From contig JAFEKX020000001.1 of NCBI GenBank assembly GCA_016893485.2, forward strand, positions 9,441,501 to 9,505,500: a stretch of 64,000 nucleotides of DNA, written 5' to 3'. A program made the translations under genes and the position numbers. This document shows, piece by piece, positions 46,873 through 54,423 of this stretch. Source of the DNA: Streptomyces sp. P3 (lineage in GTDB: Bacteria; Actinomycetota; Actinomycetes; Streptomycetales; Streptomycetaceae). The notes beneath the pieces are model-generated. The model was not told the DNA's origin and made no database searches. It saw only the letters and a program-made list of their open reading frames with translations. Every line of letters starts with the position of its first letter. Position 1 is the first letter of the stretch.

Positions 46873-47394
46873 ATGAACCATCCACCGCACGTCACCTCGA
46901 CCGGCCCCGGCGATCTCGATGCCGCCGTGGCGCTGCACCGGCGATGCTCCGCAAAGACCTTGTGGAGCCGTTACCACCGAGCCATGCCCGATCCGCGCAG
47001 CTACCTGCCCGCGCTGCTGGGGCGCCCCGGATCGGTCCACCTGGCCGCCTGAGACGACACAGACCGCATCGTCGCGCTGGGCCACCTCATGCCGGACCGC
47101 TCAGCCGCAGAAGCCGCCCTGCTCGTCGAGGACTCCTGGCAGAACCGCGGGCTGGGGACCCGGTTGCTGCGTGGTCTCGGAAGCCATGTCGCCGGCGGTG
47201 GCTGGAAGACGGTCTACGGTCTCCTCCTCCCCGGCGACGAACGGATCGACGCCGTCCTGCGCCACGCGCCCGTGCCGGTGCACCGGCGTGACGAAGGCGG
47301 CGTCATCAGAGCCTGGACGCGTACACAGGATCTGGAAGTCCTCCGCCCCGCCCCGCGCCCACTGCGCGCTCGATGGCTCACAGCAGGACGGTGA
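46873..47394 (+). pseudogene. GNAT-family acetyltransferase gene interrupted by an in-frame TGA
   Basis: From ATG 46873 (AGGAAG ribosome binding site) the frame reads a GNAT N-terminus (PGDLDAAVALHRRCSAKTLWSRYH), meets TGA at 47050-47052 after SVHLAA, then continues in the same frame as DDTDRIVALGHLMPD, the acetyl-CoA loop LVEDSWQNRGLGTRLL (Q/RxxGxG/A) and a normal C-terminus to 47394. No base is gained or lost. A CGA-to-TGA change would explain it, since Arg is common here. As read, it gives a 59-residue fragment; a restart at ATG 47089 is possible. If it is a real stop it inactivates the enzyme. Confidence 0.7.
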
Positions 47395-47452
47395 CGGGGA
47401 GGATGACTCAAGGCCGTCCGGGCGCCCGTCCGTTGTGGTGCTCCGGAAATGG

Positions 47453-47494
47453 CCGGTCCGTGCCGCAGCGTGTGACAGCTGTGGCACGGACCGG
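47453..47494. terminator. Hairpin terminator between convergent genes
   Basis: 17-nt arms 47453-47469 and 47478-47494 with one mismatch and an 8-nt loop. The loop contains TGTGACA, but no partner element is spaced correctly, so this copy is not counted as a promoter. Confidence 0.75.
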
Positions 47495-47548
47495 TGGTGA
47501 GGATCGCCCGTCCGGCGTCGGGTCTCTCCGGGCGCCGGTGTGCGGAGG

Positions 47549-48019
47549 TCAGCCGAACATGCCGACCTTGTAGTCGCCCGCCGGCTGACGGTTGATGACG
47601 TTGATCCGGTTGTAGGCGTTGATGATGGCGATCAGCGAGATCAGAGCGGCCAGTTGGTCCTCGTCGTAGAACTTGGCGGCGGCGGCCCACGCGTCGTCGG
47701 TCACACCGGTCGAGCTGTCCGCGATGCGCGTGCCCTGCTCGGTGAGTTCCAGCGCCGCTCGCTCGGCGTCGGTGAAGACGGTGGCCTCGCGCCAGGTGGC
47801 CACCAGGTTGAGACGCAGCTGCGTCTCGCCGGCCGCCGCGGCGTCCTTGGTGTGCATGTCGGTGCAGAAGCCGCAGCCGTTGATCTGGCTGGCACGGATC
47901 TTCACCAGCTCCTGAGTGGGGACCGGAAGGGCGGGAGCCACCGCCTTGCCGGCCGAGTTCAGGTGCCTCATGACCTTGCCCGCGAGGCCGTTGCCGAAGA
48001 AGTTGATGCGTGCGTCCAT
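47549..48019 (-). CDS. Carboxymuconolactone decarboxylase/AhpD-like protein
   Basis: 156 residues; ATG 48019 (MDARINFF) is chosen over the longer frame because GAGGAG lies 7 nt upstream. AhpD-like fold with the CxxC redox motif in NGCGFCTDMHTKDA and its following His, and the helical C-terminus LAALISLIAIINAYNRINVI. Proteins like this reduce peroxides through the CxxC or decarboxylate lactones; the CxxCxxxH core suggests the former. Cytosolic, likely trimeric. Carboxymuconolactone decarboxylases are the C of the gene set known to accompany ECF41 factors. Its promoter motif is 41 nt upstream. A 3' remnant of a second copy is at 32166-32290. Confidence 0.9.
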   Translation of the reverse strand: MDARINFFGNGLAGKVMRHLNSAGKAVAPALPVPTQELVKIRASQINGCGFCTDMHTKDAAAAGETQLRLNLVATWREATVFTDAERAALELTEQGTRIADSSTGVTDDAWAAAAKFYDEDQLAALISLIAIINAYNRINVINRQPAGDYKVGMFG

Positions 48020-48060
48020 GACGAATCTCCTCACACATGGTGAAACGGTTACGGCCCACT

Positions 48061-48087
48061 GACCGAACACGTCGGCCCTCTGTGACA
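48061..48087 (-). promoter_or_regulatory. ECF41-type promoter motif
   Basis: Minus strand TGTCACA (48087-48081), 16 nt, GGTC (48064-48061), 41 nt before the AhpD-like start. Confidence 0.7.
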
Positions 48088-48219
48088 CCGAGATCACCAC
48101 TGTTCACAGCCGACACCGTCGGATGGGTGGACATGGTGGGCCTGCAGGCAGGACCGTGCCGCCTGCCCTGACCGCAGCCGTCCCCACGATTCACGGCAAC
48201 CGCATCTTCAGGCCCGCCG

Positions 48220-48246
48220 CGTCACACACCGGCGCTCGTCACGGTC
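48220..48246 (+). promoter_or_regulatory. ECF41-type promoter motif (variant -35)
   Basis: CGTCACA at 48220-48226, 16 nt, GGTC at 48243-48246; 45 nt before the relic start at 48292, almost the same placement as before its homologue at 15476. Confidence 0.55.
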
Positions 48247-48291
48247 TCATGAGGTGAGAATCCAGCCTCGCCTTTGCCGAAGGAGCATGCC

Positions 48292-48426
48292 GTGAGCGAC
48301 GTCATTCTCGAAGCAGCGTCCGCTGTCGTCTTTGCGGAGGACGGCAAGCAGTTCGCGGTGGCCACGGAGGACAGGAACATCCCGCCGCGAGCGCACATCT
48401 TCATGGCCGAGCGGGCGTCCCGGTGA
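48292..48426 (+). pseudogene. Fused remnant of the esterase-hydrolase gene pair
   Basis: A 44-residue frame from GTG 48292. It begins VSDVILEAASAV, like the first residues of the HSL esterase at 15476 (MSDIVLEPAA). It then switches to TEDRNIPPRAHIFMAERA, like the end of the second hydrolase at 16476-17196 (DEDRNIP, then TYMAERA). Just past its stop, another frame reads PGDIARLID like PGDVARLIN in that gene. A single deletion running from codon ~20 of the first gene to codon ~190 of the second would give this. The promoter motif is also kept. It has a good AAGGAG ribosome binding site, so a short peptide might still be made. Confidence 0.65.
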
Positions 48427-48527
48427 CATCGCCCGGCTGATCGACCCGAGAGGGTCGGCCGACAGAGACCGGCACCCAGGCACCACACGGGGTCCTGACA
48501 ACAGCACGTTCGACTTCGGAGCACACG

Positions 48528-48872
48528 ATGGACACGGACAAGCAGACAGCGGCTCGCGGCCTGATCGACATCGAGGCCCATCTGTACCGGGAGGCCCACC
48601 TCGGCTCGGCCCGTCGGCGACTGGCCGAATTCACCGCGCGGGCCACGGACTTCAGCCCCGGTCAGAAGCGCGACCTGGAACGTTGGTACCTCGACGAGCA
48701 GCAGTACGTGGCGCGGATGGTCACCGATCACATAGCCGCCACCATCAACACGGTGGAGGAGGCACACCGCCTCCGATTCGGACGGTGGCTGCGCGGAACA
48801 CTGATCGCCATGACACTGATCAGTGTCGTCCTGTTCGCGTGCGCGGCGCTGGTGGTGGGCTCGGTGACCTGA
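48528..48872 (+). CDS. Hypothetical tail-anchored membrane protein, 114 residues
   Basis: Intact frame from ATG 48528. Residues 1-85 are helical and charged (LIDIEAHLYREAHLGSARRR, GQKRDLERWYLDEQQYVARM), and residues about 88-112 form one hydrophobic segment (GTLIAMTLISVVLFACAALVVG). The order suggests a cytosolic helical domain anchored at its C-terminus. I do not recognise the family. CGGAG lies upstream of the start. The next 420 bases have no intact gene; a short frame ending at 49070 (EGAETGRVFELG) may be the end of a decayed gene. Confidence 0.65.
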   Translation: MDTDKQTAARGLIDIEAHLYREAHLGSARRRLAEFTARATDFSPGQKRDLERWYLDEQQYVARMVTDHIAATINTVEEAHRLRFGRWLRGTLIAMTLISVVLFACAALVVGSVT

Positions 48873-49293
48873 CCGGCCGGGCGCGGCCCCAGGAGCAGGT
48901 ACCCCGCTACGACTCCCCGTCAGCCTGGGACGAGCAGACCGCCAACGGCACATCCGAGGCGGCCGATCCGGGCGCGTTCCGGTGTCCAGTCCGACCGTCA
49001 TCACCGAAGCGGTGTCCTACGTCCGCTCGATCGAAGGAGCGGAAACGGGTCGCGTCTTCGAGCTGGGCTGACCGTCCGGAACGAGGCACGAGATCGGTGA
49101 GGACGGGATGAGTCCCGCTCGTCTGGACCGAAGGCCTGGTGGCGCCGTGCGGTGACACATGTGCGCTGTGCGGAGCCGCAGGGATGGGCGTCGTTGCCGT
49201 CGCTCCGCGGAGCGCAAACCCGCGGCTCAGTTCCACCGGATTCCGCCGCGGAGACCGATGACAACGACCGGTGCCGGGCGCGAAGGTGTTCTC

Positions 49294-50059
49294 ATGGCGC
49301 TGCGCTATCGGACCAACGGCCCGGAGTTCGACTTTCCTCACTTCACCGGGCTGCCGCCGGTCCGCTATGTGCTCGCGTCGACCCCCGGTGCGGCAGCAAC
49401 ATGCTCGCCCGTGCTCTGTGGCACACCGGGGTGGCCGGCTTCGCCGAGGACTACTTCGCCGACGCCTTCGTGCTGGATTACTTCGAGCGCTGGGGTTCGA
49501 CTCCGACGTTCCGCAGAAGTTGGCGGCGGGCTATGTGCGGCGGCTGATGACGTGCAGGACCAGCCCCAACGGCGTCTTCGGGCTGCGGATCCACGCGGGG
49601 CACCTCGGGAGCCTGGAGGCCGACCCGTACGACATCCTCCAGGCACCCCGGTACATCTGGATCCAGCGCAGGGACCGGTTACGGCAGGCCGTGTCGTACA
49701 CGATGGCCGAGCAGACCGGTGTCTGGATCCTGGACGGGACCTTTCTGCCGGAGGGGCGCATGCGTGCCGCTCCCCGGTACGGCTATGAGGAGATCCGCCG
49801 GCATCTGCGGATGCTCGACCGCGACGCGGCGGTCTGGGAGGACTACTTCGGGCGGCACCGGGTCAGCCCGCACACCGTCGTCTACGAGGACCTTGTCGCC
49901 GACTACGAGGCAGGACTGCGCGGCTGTCTGGACTTCCTCGGCGTCGGCGCGCCCGCGTCGCTGCCGGCTCCCGGAATCAGGCGGCAGGCCGACGAACTGA
50001 CGGATGAGTGGGTCGAGAGGTTTCTACGGGATCGTCGTGCTGAGCGGCCAGCGCCGTAG
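49294..50059 (+). CDS. Stf0-type sulfotransferase, frame-disrupted
   Basis: PAPS-dependent sulfotransferase of about 255 residues. ATG 49294 (MALRYRTNG) follows GAAGGTG. The 5'-phosphosulfate loop is STP(R)SGSNMLARALWHTG, split by a frame change near 49390; a second change near 49500 precedes FGLRIHAGHL. RYIWIQRRDRLRQAVSY is the 3'-phosphate-binding (R..S) segment of Stf0 proteins, and VVYEDLVADYEAGLRGCLDFLGV the C-terminal conserved part. In mycobacteria Stf0 sulfates trehalose. Here it lies at the end of a RiPP operon, convergent and overlapping by 36 bases with the DUF5825-like gene, so it may tailor the peptide (for example on Tyr), but that is inference. Confidence 0.8.
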
Positions 50060-50669
50060 CAGGTACGGCGTCCACCACACGTAACGCCCGGCGCGATGGA
50101 CCAGGTTCTCGCGCAGATGACGCTCCAGAACCCGTTCTGTCGACGCCGTCGCCACCGCCGGCACGCCGTCCAGCAGTTTGTGGAAAGCCGTGCCGCGGGG
50201 GCGTTGACGACCAGGCGTCGGAAGGAGCCCCAGCGATGGTCGCGGATCTCCAGGAAACCGGGGCCGCGGCGGTAACCGCACTTCGCGATGTGGAACGAGG
50301 CGCGCCACGCGGTGACCACGTCTGCGTCGTTCTCCTCTCCCGTGGAGCCCCGGAGGACGGCTGCCGGAGGGTACAGATGGCTCAGCGCCTGCCACTGGGC
50401 CGGGTCGGCCGTACGCAGGGTCCAGTCCACCGCGATGCCGTGGCCTGTGAGCTCCCGGACGAGGAGGAGGACGGCGACCGCGGACGCGCCGTCCGGATCC
50501 GTGAGGTCCACGGGCTCGGGTACCCGGACGAACTGGACGCCCTCGGAGGCGAGTTGTCCGACGGCGTGCACCGGGTTGCCGGGGGCCCGTCGAGGGCGCC
50601 GTGGTAGATGCCCGGCAGGCGCATGGCCGCCGGGTCGCGGTCCTTCCACAGCGTCAGTTCCGTGGTCAT
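50024..50669 (-). CDS. DUF5825-like RiPP-associated protein, frame-disrupted
   Basis: About 215 residues. Starts MTTELTLWKDRDPAAM at ATG 50669, which overlaps the TGA of the preceding radical SAM gene (ATGA), so the two are translationally coupled. Central parts read VQFVRVPEPVDLTDPDGASA, VRELTGHGIAVDWTLR, FHIAKCGYRRGPGFLEIRDH, and the end reads LLRRWPLSTTIP, in three frames with changes near 50590 and 50195. The STIV-like beta/alpha pattern and the position match the DUF5825 proteins that accompany RiPP radical SAM C-methyltransferases (recalled, not searched). Function unknown. Confidence 0.65.
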
Positions 50670-52620
50670 CGGGTGTCTCCCTCGGCGGCCCTGGCAGCCA
50701 GGGCGGGGACCAGCCAGGTGTCGTCCCCGTGCAGTCCGGCGCCGTCGAGGCGCAGCAGGTCCTGGTTGGCCACGGCGGGCGCGACGTGCACGTACTGGCC
50801 GCCCTCGGCGAAGACGAGCCCGAGGTGAAGCCAGTGGGCCAGCAGCTCGCTGACCTGCTCCTGCGTCACCTCTCCCGGCGCCCCCTGCGTGTCCGCGTAC
50901 CGGGCAGCGGTCTTGCGCAGCAGGGCCGGCAGGCTGTGCGGCGTGTCGAGCAGCCGGAACACCGTCACGTCGAGCGGGTCGGTGAGGTCGAGAAGCCGCC
51001 AGGAGAAGCCCGGCCGGGTGTCGACCAGGACGATGTGCGTGCCGAGGTCGCAGTGGGTCAGGCGGCTGCGCGGGTACGCCCGTGTCCAGTCGGCGACGGC
51101 CGTGCGCAGCCGGTCCAGGCAGGCGCCGGCGATGCCCTGGTTCGGTGAGTCGAAGATGTAGACCAGGTCGGCGAGTTCGGCCTCGGGCAGGTCGTAGATG
51201 TGCTGGTAGTGCGCGGCGGGACGAAGGTCGCCGAAGCCCAGTTCCGGCCGGTCGAAGTAGGGGCTGAACCGTTCGACCTTCAGGCGGGTGGAGTTGGCCG
51301 GCGGGCCGAGATGGTGCAGCGCGGGGAGCTGGTCGACGATCTCGTCGTAGTCCTGTTCGGTCTCACCGGGGAAGCCGTAGAGGTAGTTCCAGCTGAGGTT
51401 GACGCCGACGGTCTCCGCGTCCCGCAGCAGCCGTACGTTCTGGCAGCCGGTCACCCCCTTGTCCATCAGCTTGAGCACCCGGGTGCTGAGGCTCTCCACG
51501 CCGGGCTGCACGTAGCTGACTCCGGCCGCGTACAGCGTCGCCAGCTGCTCGCGCCGCAGGTTCGACTTGATCTCGTAGCACAGTCGCAGGTCGTACCCGG
51601 ACTCCTGGAGAAGCGGGGCCATGGAGTTGAGGTAGGCCATGTCGAGGATGTTGTCGGTGACCCACACGTCGAGCACGCGGTGGCGCTCGACCAGGCCGAG
51701 GATCTCCTCCACGAACCGCCGCGGGTCCTTGCTGCGGAACTCCATGAACGAGCCGTTGAGACCGCAGAAGGTGCAGTGGTGCTTCTCGCCCCACCAGCAG
51801 CCGCGCGAGGCCTCCACCACCAGCCGTGGCTCCACCCAGCCGCCCGCGGTGGACCGGGCGTGCCGCTCGAAGTAGTCGCCGTAGTCGGGCGTGACCAGTG
51901 CTCCCGGGGCAGCGGAGCTGCGTTCATGGGATGGGCCACGGACCGGCCCCGCGCGTCGCGGCGGCACAGGCCGGGGATGGCGGCCAGGTCGTCGGCGTCA
52001 CCGTCGCGGAGCGCGGCGAGCAGGCGGGGGAACGCGATCTCGCCCTCGCCGCGCACGACGAAGTCGACGTAGTCGAAGTTGCGGTGCAGCGCGGCGCCCT
52101 GCGGGCCGTCGCAGTTCGCGCCGCCGAAGACGGTGGTGGTGCCGGGTGCCAGTTCCTTGACCACGCGGGCCGCGGCCAGGGCCGCCGCGTTCTGCGCGAA
52201 CGTGGTGGTGAAGCCGACCACGTCCGGCGCGGTCGCGGCGATCTTGGCGGCGGTCTCCCGCACGAACAGCGGTGCGAGTTCGTGCAGTTCCCGCGCCTTG
52301 GCCAGCATGTGCTCCGGCATCTTCTCGCCGAAGTGTTCCGTGAACTCCGCGACCCGCCAACGGGGTTGGTCGTTGAGCGCGCCGGAGAAGATCCACTCGC
52401 TGTGTCCGGAGAAGTACGAGGTCGAGCAGAACTCGTGCTCCTCGAATCCGTATTCCGTACGGGCGGACACCCAGTCGGCGAAGTCGAGGTTGGCGTGCAC
52501 CACTTCGACGTCCGCGGCGCCGTCGGGGAAGACGTCGAGGATGCGGCGTTTGAGGATGCCGAGGGCCAGGGACGGCGCATCCAGCGACGACCACGGCATG
52601 TCCACCAACACGATGTGCAC
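50666..52620 (-). CDS. RiPP maturation radical SAM C-methyltransferase (B12-dependent type), frame-disrupted
   Basis: About 650 residues. The N-terminus (HIVLVDMPWSSLDAPSLALG) starts a B12-binding-like Rossmann domain with DVVGFTTTFAQNAAALAAAR and TVFGGANCDG. The radical SAM domain has the cluster motif SRGCWWGEKHHCTFCGLNG, a Cx7Cx2C variant, then VTDNILDMAYLNSMAPLL and YVQPGVESLSTRVLKLMDKG. This is the pattern of the family annotated as RiPP maturation radical SAM C-methyltransferases. The frame changes once near 51900. GTG 52620 follows GAGGAT. It should methylate unactivated carbons of a peptide using SAM and cobalamin. It is followed by the coupled DUF5825-like gene. Confidence 0.85.
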
Positions 52621-52637
52621 GGCGCATCCTCTTCCCG

Positions 52638-53407
52638 TCACCACAGTCCGCGGCGGGCCAGCGCCCGCCGCGCGGTCTCGCGCCGGTCCGACGGTCCGTC
52701 CTCGAAGGCGTCCGCCACCCGCCCGGACACCACGCCGTGAGCCAGCCCGGCGGGCGTGGTGAAGTACGCGTAGTGCGCTTCGTCCGCGCCCTGGGCCTCC
52801 GCGGAGGGACGTCCACCGGTGGTGGCCCCCAAGTGGCCACGGACGATGCCGCATACGTACGCACGGCTGCGTGGCCCCGCTCGGTGGGGACGATCCCCTC
52901 CGCCTCGATCACGAACGACAGGGGTTGCTCGCACGTCAGCGCGGTGAACAGGGCGATCATCAGCTCGTGGGTCACGGTGTCGCGCAGCGCTCGTGCCTCG
53001 GCGCCCTCCAGCAGGTAGGACGCGAACGCCTCCTCCGCCGACAACCCGGGGGCGGTGTAAGGGATCAGCCGGAACCGGGCGAAATGCGGTGAGCCGAGGA
53101 AGCCGGTGAGCAGGCCGGACTCCGTGACGCCGGTGTCCTGGAGCAGCCGCAGGCTGCGCGGGAACGTGGTCGCGAGGCTGCCGCCGCTGCCGGGCCGCCA
53201 GACCTGGGAGCGCAACCGGCGTGCGGTGGTGTCCAGTTCGGCCAGGTCGACGGAGGCCAGGCACTCCAGCTCGCCGGGATCCGCCGCCACGGCCTCGGCG
53301 CCCTCGTCGGCGAGCCGGGCCCGCAGGTCCGCGTCCAGCAGCAACCGCATGAGCAGGTCGGTCAGTCGCTCGCCGTCCAGCGACGCGCCCGGCTCCACCG
53401 TGGTCAC
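52638..53407 (-). CDS. Probable MNIO partner protein (RiPP recognition role), frame-disrupted
   Basis: About 256 residues from GTG 53407, whose GTGA overlaps the stop of the DUF692 gene, so they are coupled. The N-terminal segment (LTDLLMRLLLDADLRARLAD, LASVDLAELDTTARRLRSQV) is a helical domain like those in partner proteins of DUF692 oxidases (TglI, MbnC and BufC types). The rest (FPRSLRLLQDTGVTESGLLT, EAFASYLLEGAEARALRDTV, HELMIALFTALT) is helical as well. The frame changes near 52820. Partner proteins bind the leader peptide and join the oxidase. This assignment rests on position and overall pattern only. Confidence 0.55.
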
Positions 53408-54423
53408 GCCACCTCCCCGCGCTGCCAGGCGCCGACCAGGTCCCGAAGCCGCGCGTAGTTCCGCCGGGACTTCTCGACCAACTGCCCGTCCTCGCGGTAC
53501 ATCGGGTCCTCGTAGGACACCCCGAGGAGGTTCGGGCAACGCGGCAGCAGATACTCGGTGAGCTCCAGCTGCTCGTCCAGCAGGACGCCGTGGTGCAGGT
53601 CGCGGAACTTGCCGCCCACGATCTGGCAGCCGGACAGGTGCAGTTCGCGGCACCGCGTGAGGGGCAGGGCCTCGATCCCGTCGTACATGCTCTTTCCGGT
53701 ACGTCCTCGCAGCCACTGGTAGCTGAGCAGATGGCCGACGTCGAGCGTCACCCGCACCTCGGCGTCCTCCGCCAGCCGGGCGAAGTACTCGAAGGCGTCC
53801 ATGTGCCCGAGGACGAACGAGCCGCCCTCCGTGAAGCCGGGGAACTCGACGTGCAGCGGCGGTTCGAGCAGCCGGGCCGCCTCCGCCACGTTCCGGGTGG
53901 CGATCTCCAGGCCCGGCTCGGTCAGCGGCGGCGGCAGCGGATAGGGCATCGGAATGCCGCGCAGGCTCCAGATGCCCAGATCCTCGACCACCCAGGAGAA
54001 GCCGTAGCGGGCGGACAGTTCGTTGGTGAACTCGGCGGCCGGGCGGCGGTCGTAGCGCTCGGGCGTGCCCATGTTCAGCTCGGTCTGGTGGAAGGCGCGG
54101 GCCGACCCGGCGGGCACCACCTCGAAGAAGCGGTCGTACGCGCGCACGTAGTCGGCCGGTCGTACGCGGGCGCGTGAGCGTGGCTGGAACGCGAGGGCCG
54201 CGTACGCGAAGTCGCCGCCGTGGCGGTGCAGGAAGGCGCGGACCCGGTCGGTGACGTCTCCGCCGCCGTCGTCGCTCTCCACGAAGCCGATGCCGCGTCT
54301 GCCGAGGCGTCCGCCGCCCCACGGCATGTCCATCAGGACCCCCAGGCCCATCCGGTGCGGGGCGTCGGTGACGGTGGCGGTGCGGGCGGCGCCGCCGGGT
54401 GTGGTGCGCGGCGGTTGCGTCAT
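53404..54423 (-). CDS. DUF692 multinuclear non-heme iron-dependent oxidase (MNIO)
   Basis: Intact 339 residues, TIM-barrel fold. ATG 54423 (MTQPPRTT) overlaps the upstream gene by ATGA and follows CAGGAG. Conserved metal-site segments: FHQTELNMG, VVEDLGIWS, HVEFPGFTEGGSFVLGHMDA, LDVGHLLSYQW, ELHLSG and DLHHGVLLDEQ, with several His/Asp/Glu that bind two or three iron ions in this family. MNIOs oxidise peptide side chains, mostly Cys, and in one known case a C-terminal Asp. The precursor here has no Cys, so another residue such as Asp should be the target. It lies in a 4-bp-overlap operon with radical SAM genes. Confidence 0.9.
   Translation of the reverse strand: MTQPPRTTPGGAARTATVTDAPHRMGLGVLMDMPWGGGRLGRRGIGFVESDDGGGDVTDRVRAFLHRHGGDFAYAALAFQPRSRARVRPADYVRAYDRFFEVVPAGSARAFHQTELNMGTPERYDRRPAAEFTNELSARYGFSWVVEDLGIWSLRGIPMPYPLPPPLTEPGLEIATRNVAEAARLLEPPLHVEFPGFTEGGSFVLGHMDAFEYFARLAEDAEVRVTLDVGHLLSYQWLRGRTGKSMYDGIEALPLTRCRELHLSGCQIVGGKFRDLHHGVLLDEQLELTEYLLPRCPNLLGVSYEDPMYREDGQLVEKSRRNYARLRDLVGAWQRGEVA

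Noticed and set aside
46873..47394. Selenocysteine reading of the in-frame TGA in the GNAT gene
   Set aside because: No SECIS-like hairpin seen just after the TGA, and acetyltransferases of this type do not use selenocysteine.
47471..47477. TGTGACA in the loop of a hairpin
   Set aside because: Part of a terminator between convergent genes; no partner element.
48981..49070. Short frame ending EGAETGRVFELG
   Set aside because: Might be the end of a decayed gene, but too short and without start or known motif.
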